This document shows, one piece after another, positions 23,803-35,614 of a DNA stretch of 64,000 nt. Source of the stretch: Thozetella sp. PMI_491. Taxonomy: Eukaryota; Ascomycota; Sordariomycetes; Chaetosphaeriales; Chaetosphaeriaceae. The notes under the pieces are model-generated. The model saw only the letters and a list, made by a program, of their open reading frames with translations. It ran no database searches and had not been told where the DNA came from. The translations under genes were made by a program, and so were the position numbers. Location of the stretch: positions 1,240,001 through 1,304,000 of the forward strand of contig MU270022.1 of NCBI GenBank assembly GCA_021432635.1, in the 5' to 3' direction. Numbering within the stretch: position 1 is the first letter of the stretch; each line of letters opens with the position of its first letter.

Positions 23803-25031
23803 ATGGAAGATTATGATAAAGTGTGGGAGCCTCTGCAGCCACCCATTGGTAGTTTCGAAGGTGATGGACAGCCGGTCCCCTCCGGCCTAGTTATTGAGCC
23901 CGAGCAGTTCCTGGTATTCGAACCCCCAGAGTTGCTTGAATATTTTATGTCTACTGGGCCGGCTGAGCTCTTCCAGATACAAGGCTTTGCTAACAATCGG
24001 CTACTGTGATGTAGATAAACTACGAGTCAGCTGAAACTGCTCACATTCAGCAACAGCCCTCAAATAAAGCACTCGCCATCTCTCGTAAGCGCGGACGGGG
24101 GCCACAAGACCAGAATATTTCTAGCATTAGAGTTGGTGGGCATGATGCTACAAGTCACAAGAAACAGAAACGGACAGAACAAGGAGAAGACACCAGAGAC
24201 TCAACAGGCGCGAAGTTTGCCTGTCCATTCTTCAAGCACGACAAATTTAAATACATATCGCGTCGAGGCTGCGCCTGTTCCAGGTTTCCAACCGTACATC
24301 GAGTAAAGTAAGTCTTATTCCAGAATAATTCGTAACGTAATCGTCATAACAGAATTAATAAGCAGCAGAGAACATCTCTTTCGTAGCCATACACCCCCGA
24401 GATTCAGATGTCAACGTTGCTACGAATGCTTCACGTCCGAAACGGAGATTTCCCAGCACCTCCGTGCCGAACAGCGATGTGAGAAGCGAGATGTCGAGCC
24501 TGAGGAGTGGATCGACGAACATAGACTTCGGGCACTAAGGTCAAGGAAGGGGCCAAAACTCACGTTAGAGCTGGAAAAATGGGGAGAGGTATATAAGATC
24601 CTCTTTCCGGATGCCAACTCTGTGCCATCCCCGTGTAAGCCACTGCCGCTATTGTTCCCGGTCCCCCGACTACATACTTACGTCATTTAGACTATGATTG
24701 GTTTCCAGGCGAACGTGATGTAGCGAGTGTGAGCGCAGTTTTCCGCCATATTGAGGATTTCGCCGGATCTGAGTTCCCGCGGCTCTTGAGGCTAGAGTTT
24801 GGAAACAGCGAGCATTTGACTACTGAGAAGGTTGTTGGCCATGGTCAGGCCGCGTTGAAAAAGCTTTTGCGTTCATTTGAGCACCAGGTCATGAGACAAG
24901 GATCGACCAGTGAAGACAATCCCGATCCACCGCGAGACTGCCAAATTAATCTCCAGGCGGCGGTTCCGGACCATTTGCAGCAAGCAATGGCTTTTGACCT
25001 AAATTTCGACATTTTCCCCATGGAAGAGTAA
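23803..25031 (+). CDS. C2H2-like zinc-binding fungal protein, possible regulator
   Basis: Exons best read as 23803-23913, 24015-24307, 24369-24634 and 24691-25031, 336 residues. The conserved core is CPFFKHDKFKYISRRGCAC, then TVHRVKEHLFRSH after splicing, then CQRCYECF and ISQHLRAEQRC, the pattern of a large, poorly studied ascomycete family with divergent C2H2 fingers. Basic KKQKR- and KRGRGPQ-type stretches before it could be a nuclear signal. A conserved LELEKWGEVYKILFPD segment follows. The first intron is uncertain: the donor at 23914 is chosen because it is the only nearby GT in the right phase. It lies directly upstream of a Zn2Cys6 regulator on the same strand. Confidence 0.75.
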
Positions 25032-25549
25032 ATGCAGTGCTAGGGTTTAGAGGTAGTACAGATGGTCGACCGGCTTGTTTTTTTATTGGTATGTCATATT
25101 TGCAGTAAACCTGAAAGTATTGTCTGGTCTCCTATTCCGTACATCATCCCAAGTTCCTCGTGGGGCTGGAGATGTATTGGTGTTCCCGGCTCTGTTTACA
25201 AGACTGCTCCCCGCCTTGGGCGTTATCGCTCTAGCCCCAAAAAGGGGTCTGGAGGACTCGCGTGCCCGTCCTGTCGGGAGGTCGCTGATAGGCCTCCCCC
25301 AGACGACAATCTCCATCTAAGCTCCGCTCTGCCCCTCCCTAGCGCCGCTATCAGTTCAACCCCCAGCAGCACGCCATCTATCGGCCCCACAGATTGTGAT
25401 TGCGCTCTTTGCCGGTATCGTCAATCAAGCACGCCGACCAAGGAGAGGTTGCACTTGAGCATCTTTCGCCCTGGCCGTGCTTGAAACCCCCTCGTTTGAA
25501 CGGCCCGCGTACAGCATATGTGGCGGTTGAGCCCTCCTTCTCATCCACT
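25032..25549. other. Intergenic between two regulator genes
   Basis: No coding signal; short upstream frames are of low quality. Probably terminator of the C2H2-like gene and promoter of the Zn2Cys6 gene. Confidence 0.45.
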
Positions 25550-28191
25550 ATGTACGATCCCGCGCCGACACGGCCCCGCAAGACCGACAACACGCGCACC
25601 CGCCAGGGCTGCATGCAATGCCGTAGGAAGCGGCGAAAGGTGGGCCAACCAAACACTTCCCCTGCGAGAGCGCCGCCGCTGCCGGAGCCGGACTGACTCC
25701 CGTTTTCCTCTAGTGCGACCAGGAAAAGCCGGCATGCCGCCGCTGCGTCAAGAGCATGGCTGCTTGCGAGTATGCCACGACGGTTGAGTTTCGGGACGCC
25801 ACCGCCTGGGCGGCCGAGAGAGTACGAGAGAGCAAGCAGGCGAGGCCGACAGCAGCTGCCAGAGCTGCGAAGAGCCGCGCACGCCGGGCCGCCGTGAGCT
25901 CGCCGCTGTCCCCCTGTACCGAAGACTCGGCAGACTCATCTGCCCTAAGCTCGCCCGAGGACCTTCGAAGGGGGCTTCTATCCGCTTTTCAAACCCATTC
26001 ACCCGACGGGCTGGGCCTCGTCGCCGAGGAGATTGCGCTTACTGCGGATCATGATGCTAATCAGTCGCTTTGGCGCATGCGGTTGGCCGTGGAAGCTGCA
26101 ACGACCACTGTAACACCGACGCCGACACCCCCAAGGTGGGATCATATGGTGGTGACTCTGCCTTCGCCGAGAATGCACTCCGTTGAAGTTTGGGCGTCGG
26201 CAACCTGCATGGACACTCCTCCAATCCTTGACTGGTCTACGCAACCCCTGGACGACTTCTCATTGCTCTATACGCTGGAACCCCGTGCTTCTAGGTCGTC
26301 GACATCGTCATCATCGCCGCCATCGTCCGAAGCAAGACCCCTCCACGATCCTTTGCCCGTAGAAGACTACAGATTCGACACCCCAGATTTTGGTGTAAAC
26401 CCTATGCTCCTTAGCCAAGACCCTCAACTGCTCCAATCTCCACACATAACTGTACCAACTCCGCTGGCCACAGATAGTTTCAATCCGGTGTCTTCGCCGA
26501 CTTTGCATCGGGATTCATTCCCACAAGCACATGATCAGGACGATCCTTGCAACCACTCCTCAGATTATGAACAAACATGGACCCAAAACTGGGCGCTGGC
26601 CACCGCCAATGCGTATGAGTCGGCACCCCGGGGCACGTGGCCCTCTGCCCATCCCTTGGTGCGCCGGACTCCCTCACCCGCAGCTCCGGCTCTCCCGCGT
26701 GTTCTGTCAACGGCCTGCGAGATCGCGGTGGGAGACCGGATATATCTCGCTCATTTTACGCTTCACATGATTGGCGTCTTGCCTCCGCAGCTTCGGTCTC
26801 TGCAGCAGGTGGCCACTAACGCCGAGCCTATGCTGCTCGCGGTACTGGGCCTTGCCGCGGCCAACATGGCGAATCTACAGGGCACGCAAGAGCACGACCG
26901 CCAAGGGAAGTCACGGTGGGCTCCCAAGGATTCCCACCAGAAACAGGCTACCAAGCTCATCAGCCGAGCGCTGCATCTAATCAGCAGCGACCCGCACCTG
27001 TCCCGACCCATGCGCCTAGGCGTCGCCGTGCTGCTCGCTTATTCGCACCTGGAGTTCGGAACGTTTGTAGAGCTGTTCCGCGCTACGCGGCGGCTCGAAG
27101 CGATGATACTAGAAAACATAGGCGACGGATCACTCCTCCTCAAAGACGAGCGCGGCATCCTGCAAGGGTGGTCATATCTACGCGCCTTTTGCAAGCGCAT
27201 CCATCCTATTCACCGCCCCTATGGTGTCGAATCTCGGACCGAGCACTTGCTTGACACACTCGAGGAACGTGTGGCCTCGCCATCCCATCTCGTTGACCTC
27301 ATCCGGGTGGACGCCCTGCATCTCACGTACCGCGTGTTCCTGTATAGATGCATGCGTGGCCACGGGTCTTCGCCCAAGGAGACGCTGCGCAACATCAGCA
27401 CATGGTGGGACATTGTCAAAGGCACGACAGGCCGGCCGCCCAACCAGTTCCACGAGGACGACTTCGACACCATCATCCATGAGGAAGACGCTCACTCCGC
27501 ACTACTCGAGCTTGCAGCCAAGCTGGACTGCTGCGAGACGCCGCGCGAGTTTCCCGTCGATGTCGATTCCTACCCCGACCAGCACGCCCTCTATGTGTCG
27601 TCGCTAGAAGATGCCCCTGCCTTGCCGCCGCTTCGGTTTTCCAACCACGAACGGGCCATGGAGTGCATCGACTACGCCTTTGCCCACATCGTTTGTGACT
27701 GGAACCTCCTGGAACGAGCTGCTTCCTCTCGTCCTGCATCCTGGGCCCACGGAGGAGAAGTGCCGTCCACGCTGCCTAACTGTTGGCTCGCCCTCATCCT
27801 GCGCATTGCGGAAGGCTTAGACCCGGCCGAGTGTGCCCGCCGCAACACGTATCGCACCGGCGTGGTGGGGCAGGTCATGCGTGCGTCCTTGATCTGCGGT
27901 GAGCGGGCGGGTCTCGAGTTCCTCGATGGCTTCCTGCAGCGTATGATGTCCTCCTGCGCCTGTTACGAAGATATTCTCACGCCCGTACACCTATCCTATC
28001 TTGCCAACAAGGCCCTCCTCAAGGAATATTCCCTCGGCCGCCACGTTTTCTTTGGAGGTGTTACGTACAGCCATTGGACCGACAAGGATATTGTCTTCTC
28101 CAAGGGTGAAGGCCAGTACTTCATCATCTGCGGGCGTGAGAAGGACGGCCGGTTCTTCAACGACTGCGTACCGCTTCTCGATGAGTCGTAA
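25550..28191 (+). CDS. Zn2Cys6 fungal transcription factor
   Basis: Exons 25550-25639 and 25714-28191 give 855 residues. The intron sits inside the zinc cluster and splicing yields Cys-X2-Cys-X6-Cys-X6-Cys-X2-Cys-X6-Cys, from QGCMQCRRKRRK joined to CDQEKPACRRC, near residues 20-50. After a Ser/Pro-rich linker of about 250 residues comes a helical region (from about residue 300) like the fungal-specific regulatory domain. Such proteins bind CGG half-sites and act as pathway-specific activators. As the only full Zn2Cys6 factor in the window, beside hydrolase, oxidase and transporter genes, it is the obvious candidate regulator of them, though no target is shown by sequence. A minor further intron cannot be excluded. 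Confidence 0.92.
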
Positions 28192-28410
28192 CACGCGATT
28201 GCTGGGTATAACAAACTCTTTTCATATTCGTCTCCATGCGAACTAAAGGGAGGGAGAAAGCTAGGAGTTTGGGGAATTGGACTTGTTAACGCGCTTGCGA
28301 TAAGCTAGTATCATCCGACACAACTACCCGGTTGCCTTACCAATTCTTCCTCCCAAATAGAAACCACTCAACGGCAGTCCCATAATTGCGCCCCAGGCTG
28401 CTCCGCCAAC

Positions 28411-28872
28411 ATGCAAGTTCAGAACCTCTTCTCCCTCCTTCTTGCCTTCTTCCTCTGCCTTTCTCCGGCCACGGTAATTGCAACCGGCTGCAATGGCTGC
28501 GGCAGCCCCTGCGGCTCTGTGACCAACAACTCGGGCAAGACCATGCTCTACACAACAAACCCCAACCCCAACGGGGATCTTAAAAACGGAAGCTGCCGCT
28601 TCTGGAACTGGTACGAGTCCGACAAAGTTCTCCAGTTGATTCCGCACGACAAGTTGGTCGCCTGCACCCAGCAGTCGCTCACTGGCGGGGCCGGCAAGAA
28701 GGGCGGCTGGAAGCAAAACATCGACGTCGACGGCTTCACTTTCTCCAATGATGCCTACTGGATCGGCGCCCGACGGGTCGGAGCCGGCGTATGGACCAAA
28801 TTCCCTGACATTGTCGACGTCACTTGCCGCCGCGTTCCGGTCGTGGGAAGCATACTTTGCACGCTGGTATAG
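28411..28872 (+). CDS. Small secreted cysteine-rich protein
   Basis: Single exon, 153 residues. The first ~25 residues (MQVQNLFSLLLAFFLCLSP...) are a clear signal peptide. The mature part starts with a tight cysteine cluster (GCNGCGSPCG) and has further cysteines near SCRFWNWYES, LVACTQQ, VTCRRV and the C-terminus, suggesting disulfides. No family recognised. Secreted cysteine-rich proteins of this size are often effectors, antimicrobial or surface proteins; none can be chosen here. Same strand as the Zn2Cys6 gene, 220 bp downstream. Confidence 0.75.
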   Translation: MQVQNLFSLLLAFFLCLSPATVIATGCNGCGSPCGSVTNNSGKTMLYTTNPNPNGDLKNGSCRFWNWYESDKVLQLIPHDKLVACTQQSLTGGAGKKGGWKQNIDVDGFTFSNDAYWIGARRVGAGVWTKFPDIVDVTCRRVPVVGSILCTLV

Positions 28873-29443
28873 AGGCAAGGCTTGAAGATGCGGAAACGCC
28901 TGGGCTACCGAACGAAACACTCAGTGCAGGATGGGGTCAACACAGAATTCCGCTAGACACGGGGAAAAGATGACTCTACACAACTCAAGGAAGAAATGCG
29001 TGTCGGGCGGCATTGCGGGTAACTGCGTTAAAAATTCTCTGAGAGTGGATAGATCTAGGGTTGAACGTGGAGTACCTAACCCCTGTACCTTTTGCCAGGC
29101 CAGCTACCTTGTTCCACAGTGACAGCGTATATCTTTTGTATTTAACAAGTAAAATAGAATAGCAGGCTAGAGGAGGGAAAGCTTGGCATCACACACGAAT
29201 GACTAGGAGAGTTGCCAAAAGTCGGCAAGTCACGATTCAGCTGCATTCTGATGTGTATCTGTCGACACACCACTAGACTATTTAGACATTGAGCTATAGC
29301 TCTGCTCTATCCATCTACCAGGTTCCGCTGCTATCGCGGACATCTTTTTGGCACATCGCAAGGTATTTACCACTTTGGCGCCTAGCTAACATGCGGATGC
29401 TCCAATATGGGCAATGCATATCTCTCCGATATATCATTCTTCT
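28873..29443. other. Intergenic, convergent 3' regions
   Basis: No coding signal between the secreted-protein gene and the permease gene, which are read toward each other. Confidence 0.45.
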
Positions 29444-31078
29444 CTATGCGATCCAATACCACGCCTTCTCGGCCAGGTTCTTCGGCACCCGCTCCTCATC
29501 CGTAGCCTCGAGCTCATCCATCTCCTTTTTGCCAGTGACCACGTCCATTTTTTCGTCCGGAATGAAGAATGGGGTTCTAGAATAAATTTTGTGGCCGATG
29601 TAGAGAATCAAGAATGCAGGAAGCGTGATGTATGCGGCAATAAAGTTCTTGTAGTTGAAAGGCATGAACGTCTGGAATCCGTTGGTGATGGTGAGCAGAG
29701 TGATGATAAATAGTGCCACGTATGTGGCATACGGCTGCAGCCGCGTCCTGTACGGCAGCGTGTCGAGCAAATTATTGTATATCAGACCACTGCGGAAGCG
29801 CAGATAGGTGATCATGACGACAATCCATGCAATAAACCCGCTGATGGTAGAGATATTCACGAACCAGTTGAAGACATCAGCGCCGGTATTGGACACGTTC
29901 AGGTAGGCGAGAAGGCTGAAGCACCAAGTGAAAAGAACAGCGACCCACGGCACTCCTCTGCGGTTAGTAACGGCGAACCACTTCGGAGCCTGTCCATTGA
30001 GCGCCATCGAGTATAAGACTCTACTGCCCGAGTAGAGAAAAGAGTTGCCAGCCGACCAGGCCGACGTGAGAATGGCGGCGTTGATGATGTGGTTGAGTGC
30101 TGGAATACTTACCCGCTGGATGCCGAGCACGAAGGGAGATGCGCTGGCATTACCCGCACCAAGCAGAGCCTGCTCATCCGAGGGGACTATAATGCCGATA
30201 ATGAGGGACGAAATGCCGTAAAAGACTGCCAGGCGCCAGACGAAGCGGCTGGCAGCCTTCGGGATATTGCGGCGCGGCGCCACTGTCTCTCCGGCGGCGA
30301 TGGCGATGAGTTCGGGCGAGGTGATAAAGGCAAACCCTGCACTGACGAAGGCGTGCCAGTAGCCCAGGAAGCGGCCGGTGGCGCCGTCGGCCTTGTACGG
30401 AACAAACGCCCCGGGAGTTTTCCAGTAGTGGAAGCCGAGCACGCCATCCTGGTTGGGCCCACCGCCGAAGAAGATGACGATGCCGAGGATAATGAGGCCG
30501 CAGATGGTTATGAGCTTGATGCTAGCAAACCAGAATTCGGTCTCACCGAAGAGGCTGACGGCGATGATGTTGAGGAAGAGGATGACGATAAGCACTATGG
30601 TGATCCATACGGCGATGTTGACCGGCGCTTGCCAGTAGTCGATCACGATTCCGGCAGCCGTCGCCTCTGCTCCAACAAGCATAGCGTAGGCGTACCAGTA
30701 GTTCCAGCCGCTGGCGAAGCCGAGGCTGGGATCGACAAAGCGGGATACAAAGTACGGCATCGTGATACCACGCATGGGGAGGTACACGACCATCTCGGCA
30801 AGGTTGTTCATGACCACCCAAACAATGGCCATCATGGAAAGATAGGCCATGAAGAGCGGGGCCGGCCCGGTGGCGGAGAGAATGGCTCCGGAGCCAACGA
30901 AGAGACCGGTGCCAATGGCGCCGCCGAGGGCGAGGAACTGAATGTGCCGACTCTTGAGCCCGCGTGCCAGCTGGTCCTGTTGCTGGGCTAGATTGTACCT
31001 GGAATCCTGGACCGGCTGGCCCACTTCGGGCCCGTCGCCGGCTTGGCCATGCGCAGAAGCATCTTCCTCCTTCTCCAT
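29444..31078 (-). CDS. Amino-acid permease, yeast amino-acid transporter (YAT) family
   Basis: Single exon, 544 residues, the usual length. The N-terminal tail is hydrophilic; RGLKSRHIQFLALGGAIGTG is the family signature opening TM1 (GGAIGTGLFVGSG), and 12 hydrophobic segments follow. The GFAFITSPELIAIAAGE segment matches the conserved TM6 loop of the family. It should import amino acids with protons at the plasma membrane; specificity is not readable. A long (3 kb) upstream region without genes suggests a large promoter. Confidence 0.94.
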   Translation of the reverse strand: MEKEEDASAHGQAGDGPEVGQPVQDSRYNLAQQQDQLARGLKSRHIQFLALGGAIGTGLFVGSGAILSATGPAPLFMAYLSMMAIVWVVMNNLAEMVVYLPMRGITMPYFVSRFVDPSLGFASGWNYWYAYAMLVGAEATAAGIVIDYWQAPVNIAVWITIVLIVILFLNIIAVSLFGETEFWFASIKLITICGLIILGIVIFFGGGPNQDGVLGFHYWKTPGAFVPYKADGATGRFLGYWHAFVSAGFAFITSPELIAIAAGETVAPRRNIPKAASRFVWRLAVFYGISSLIIGIIVPSDEQALLGAGNASASPFVLGIQRVSIPALNHIINAAILTSAWSAGNSFLYSGSRVLYSMALNGQAPKWFAVTNRRGVPWVAVLFTWCFSLLAYLNVSNTGADVFNWFVNISTISGFIAWIVVMITYLRFRSGLIYNNLLDTLPYRTRLQPYATYVALFIITLLTITNGFQTFMPFNYKNFIAAYITLPAFLILYIGHKIYSRTPFFIPDEKMDVVTGKKEMDELEATDEERVPKNLAEKAWYWIA

Positions 31079-34000
31079 AGTGCGCAGAGACGCAATGGGA
31101 TGCTAACGCTGGGGTGTGAAGTCTTCTGTTCCGGCGCTTTTTCGACCGACGCCAAGCTGCACTCCTTTTGGCCTCTCCGCTATGATGTAATAAGTGCCGG
31201 TTTTAATATCAGGAGGCTCTCCGGCAGTTGCTGTCCAATCAAAGCAATCTTATTCAAGACAACTTGAATCGTGATACGGAAAGGGCAGAGGAGCCAACCA
31301 GGAACGAGTATCCGGAAATCGGAACAAAACTGACACACACAATTCCCGAAGTGAAGATGCTGCATGGAAGTTTTTGTTTTTTTCCAACTGGCATGTCCCG
31401 TACAAATGGACAAAGGCAAGTCAGCCGGGACAAGGGCGATCTTTGCCGGCCTGACAGTCAGGTGCGGGGCCCCGCCCGCGCGCACAACCACCGATGTAAC
31501 AACGGTGTCGCTGCCGTCCCCGGTTCTGTTAGGGTAAGACGGATCCGCATTACGTATTAGCCCACCACGAGGGCGACAATGGCCGCGAATAAGCGGTTCC
31601 TCTCCGCCTTTGATGTTCCATTTCCATATTGCCAAGGGGCTTGGGGCCCAGGCAAATGTCTTAGGGCTACCGAAAACGGGCCGAGCCAAGACATGCAGAT
31701 GGCCTGACTCGACGTTCCCGATAACAAAACGGAGAAAAAATTTGCAAAGAGGCGGCTGCATTACCGCATCGAAAACATAATTGCCTCTTGAGAATTGATA
31801 AGACAGCTTCAACCCACGGCTCATCAGCTGACTGGACTGAATTTTTTTACATCTTGATGCGTCATCAGCAAGAGCCTTTCGAGCAATATCCAAGCCAAGG
31901 AACAGATATAGCATCTAAAACTATCTGCAACCGACCTCTAGGGGTAAAGAACTACAAAGAATGGTAAATACGCATTATAGCAAAAGACGAGATAGATAGC
32001 ACGCAGGAAAATAGAACCCAAACAACCTAATGTAGCCGCATTTTCGCCCGAATCATTGCCTCTGAACAACAACACAACCAAAATCTCTCACATTGTGTCG
32101 TTTGCGGTTTTGTGGTCCACGGTGTCGTTACAGCTAGTAAGGGGTATAAATTACACGAACGTTTAATATCATGCTTAAGGAACGAGAGAGATTTGAGGCC
32201 ATACTATTGGAGTTCAACGGCCACATTTTAACATCGTATATAAGAAACATAACTATGTTCTTCATGCGTCACGTTTCTAAAACGCGCAGACAGCGGAGTT
32301 GATCGAACGATAAACTCCGCACATGCTGTTTGGGCTTGATTTTAAGACACTGCTCGATAAATTATCAAATGCGCTGGGCTCTTCTCGCCGCCTCTCTTGA
32401 GCTTGTCTACAGCCGCTAAGAAACCTTGGGTATGTTCTTTTCTACTCGGTAGGTATTGCCTCCGTCAGATCACTACTAACGACGCCAATCAACTCACCAA
32501 TGTGATGTCCAAGCATATAGCGTTGCCAGAATATCTTATCTACGAAACTGACCACAGAATTCACGTGTTGAATTTTTTGTTTAGGTAGTTTTCAGCTTCG
32601 CGTTGTAGTGGGATATCAAAGTAATGAAATTGACGTGGGGCCGGGAAGACTTGGCGAGCCAGTAATGCCTAAACCAACAGGCCCGCAGCTTCCTGTTCCA
32701 GAGAGGCACGATCCGGACCAGGATGCTCCTTTCTATTGTGTAAACAGCTGTTGTCTTGGACAAGAACTGTCCTCTGTTATCACTCACATCTCTTGAAATC
32801 AAGAGGCACTTGATGGCAAGTTCTGCAATTGTTGGTGTGATGGAGTGTGGTCAACGGCCGTGGCGACGAACCCATAGTACACTGATATATTTATGGGAAT
32901 ACGAGGATGAGGTATACTCAAAAGCTATCATCGCTAGTAGAAAGACTAAGAAGAAGTAAAAGGTTCTGTTAGGACATATTTAAAACCTCTCAACGCCAAG
33001 GGTAGCTCTGTTACACTCAAGGTGGGTGGGCTACACCTTCATAATCTGCAATGATTAAACCCCCTCTCCTTTGGGCAATTAAGATGTCTACATAGTATAT
33101 CGCTGCTCGCTATTGTTCTGCTCCCATCTGAGAAATAAATTAGGTTTCTTTCTAATACTCAAGGCTGTATCAGAAGTAAAAATGGTTAGATATGGTGCGG
33201 CCGTGGATGGTAGGGCTATAATATGTCATAGGGCTGAGGATATACACCTTGCCGCCGCTGGTTACCAGGTTGCGCCTAGTGCTTAGAAACTAAGTTCCTC
33301 AAGGGGCTGAAGCTGTATCAGGCTAACGGTCTGGACTGCAACGCTCTGGACGGGGTTTACCGAAGTGCCCATTATATGGCTGCACTGGCATAAACATGGC
33401 AGTGGGGTATTGGGCAAACACAGACAAGCAGAGCTAACCCACTGTACTAAGGTATGCGGAGTAATGAGATTGAAAGCGGCAGTTAGACGAGAATCCCTGT
33501 CTACAGCCAAGTCGTCAGGATCAGCCCTAGCCGAGGCCCCACGGTCCCTCAGACCTAAAGCGAGCAGATTGGGACGATCTTTCGATCGCTGCTAATATTT
33601 GCGCATAGATGAAAGGTAACTGAGTTTGCTCTGCAAGCTCTGTTAACAATCTACTTGCTCCGTCCGGGATTAAAGTGTGAGCCTGGGTGAATCGCAAGAC
33701 AGATCCCATGGCCGCTTCGGGCTAGATTCGGCTCTTGAGGTTCAGTTTAGAATCGCAATTTCGACGGAGACCCACCACGCGGACTTGTTGTGTAAGCTGG
33801 CTTGTCACGAAAGCAAGGGATGCCTGGCAGATAGGCGCATTAATTGGTCGATTACAATAGTACCTAACTTCTTTTGCCGCATCCATGTGCTGCGCCGCAA
33901 GAGTATTAACGCGGTGATTGGTCCGCCGCGCTGGAAACCGGGCTCGATTTAGATCGGGCCCTTTGAAGCGGCGCATGCCGTGGAAGTAGTACATACCACC

Positions 34001-34129
34001 TGGCGGGGAGTAAAATGCTACGACCGCGCCACCTCGCCCGTCAGTCACGGTCAGCGCTCTTCGTCGAGTGCTCGCGTACTCAGGAACCATCAAAACGACG
34101 CCACGAGCGCGCAAGTTCTCGAAGCAGGC
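31079..34129. other. 3-kb gene-poor, AT-richer stretch
   Basis: No gene recognised on either strand. From about 31920 to 33270 the base composition is visibly AT-richer than the flanks, with many TA steps, as in RIP-affected or relic DNA, but no repeat ends or transposase fragments can be seen. A 244-codon open frame on the minus strand (31180-31914) lacks protein-like composition. Confidence 0.45.
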
Positions 34130-35614
34130 ATGGCTGCCTCGAACTTCCATCAGCACGGCGTCGAGCCGGGGCTCCAATCAGACAAGGAGGTTCACAGCTA
34201 TAGCGACCTGATTGTTAGCGATCACCGCTACGATGCTCCCCCGCCACCTCCGAGCACATATCCAAGCGAGTACAAGTACGAACCAGCGGCCCAGAGCGTC
34301 CTGAACCCCACAGTGAAGAGTCTCGGCCGAAGAGATGGGCGTCGTGTTTGGGTCTTGCCCGCTGCCGCCGTGCTGTTAGCCATCATAACCGGTATTATCG
34401 GAGGAATCGTGGGGTGGCAGGTGACCGCGTCGAAGAGTTCCTGTGCGGCGTCAGCTACAGCTGCCACATGTAGCAACTCGACTAGCTCGGGCAACTCAAC
34501 CACCTCACCATCAGATTCGAGGTCAGGCTCGACTGCTGGGGCCGCCAAAACCATCCGTGCCAACTCGGCCCTTGCAGTGACCGGTTGGCGCTATGGCAGC
34601 ACCGACTTCTCACTCCGGTTGTTTTACCAAGGAGGCGACGGGGTGGTACGGTATAGTGCGTACGACACAATATTCGCCACTTGGAGTCCGCCAAAGGCAC
34701 TGGATCTGGCGGCTAGGAGCAATACACCTCTGGCAGCCACCACTATTTGGTGGGAACCGAAACTAGGGGCAAGGCACTCCATATCAACCTTGTATCGACT
34801 CCGAGCTAACGCTGCATTGTAGTCCAACTCTTTCACCTCTCCTCAGCTCCAGTTTTTCTACTTCGGGTCAGGCAACAAACTAATGGGCCTGAACTGGGGC
34901 ACAGTCTCTCCGTCCACAGGTTCCCCCGACAGTATCAATGCCGACAGCTATTCGATCGGTTCCACAAACCGCATGGCAGCGTTATGGCCGTCTATCATTC
35001 TGCAGGATGATTCATCTTCGGTAAATGAGGTCTTCTTCAATAATGTTTCGCAATACGAGAGCCCGGCGGATCTGAGCATTGCCGGTAGTGCCTCTGCACC
35101 ACTACTAGTGCTCCCGCTCACCACGACGCACCAGGGCAGCGAACTCCGTCTGCTATACCGTCATACTGACGGCCAGCTACATATCTTCGACAGGACCGAA
35201 AATGGGACTGTTGCGTCTTCGACCGGCACCACGGGTCTTGTTCTGCCTTCTGATGCACCATTGGCCGGGTTTGCGACCGCTCGTGGCGACGGCACCACCA
35301 AAGTCAATTCGGTTGTGTTGTGGCAGGACACGAGTAGCAGTACCAACGGAGGGGTTTACTATACTACGAATACCAACGACCAAGGATGGAAAGAGCCCAC
35401 CACAGATAAGGTATTCGCAGATGCCGACAAGCCTACGCAGATGGCGTGCTTGACTGCTGGGCTGACTGGCGGAGACACTCCCTACGGCGCGGCGGTTCCG
35501 CTGGTGGGCAACACGGATATGAGCCGCTGCTACTTCCAGGCAGGTGGTGCAGTAAAGGAGGTGTCGTATGACGGAAGCAGTTGGCACGAGGTCGGGTTTG
35601 TATATATGCCGTAA
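34130..35614 (+). CDS. Membrane-anchored lectin-like protein (fungal fucose-lectin-like propeller)
   Basis: Exons 34130-34768 and 34823-35614 give 476 residues; the 54-nt intron appears to use a GC donor (GGG/GCAAGG), the only phase-compatible choice. Layout: ~65 hydrophilic residues with a PPPPP run, a single TM helix (VWVLPAAAVLLAIITGIIGG), a Ser/Thr-rich linker, then repeated blades of the form WRYGSTDFSLRLFYQGGDG, LQFFYFGSGNKLMGL and ELRLLYRHTDGQLHIFDRT, as in fungal fucose-specific-lectin-like beta-propellers. Type II topology would put the lectin part outside the cell. The sugar is not predictable. The start at 34130 is chosen because the upstream in-frame ATG leads into a non-protein-like leader. 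Confidence 0.82.

Noticed and set aside
30089-30991. 300-codon plus-strand frame opposite the permease
   Set aside because: Antisense shadow rich in Asp/Glu/Gly, as expected from the complement of membrane-protein codons.
1-31078. Reading the left block as a classic secondary-metabolite cluster
   Set aside because: No PKS, NRPS, terpene synthase, DMATS or isocyanide synthase core gene could be found.
31180-31914. 244-codon minus-strand open frame upstream of the permease
   Set aside because: No motif, signal or protein-like composition; lies in the permease promoter and is probably a chance frame.
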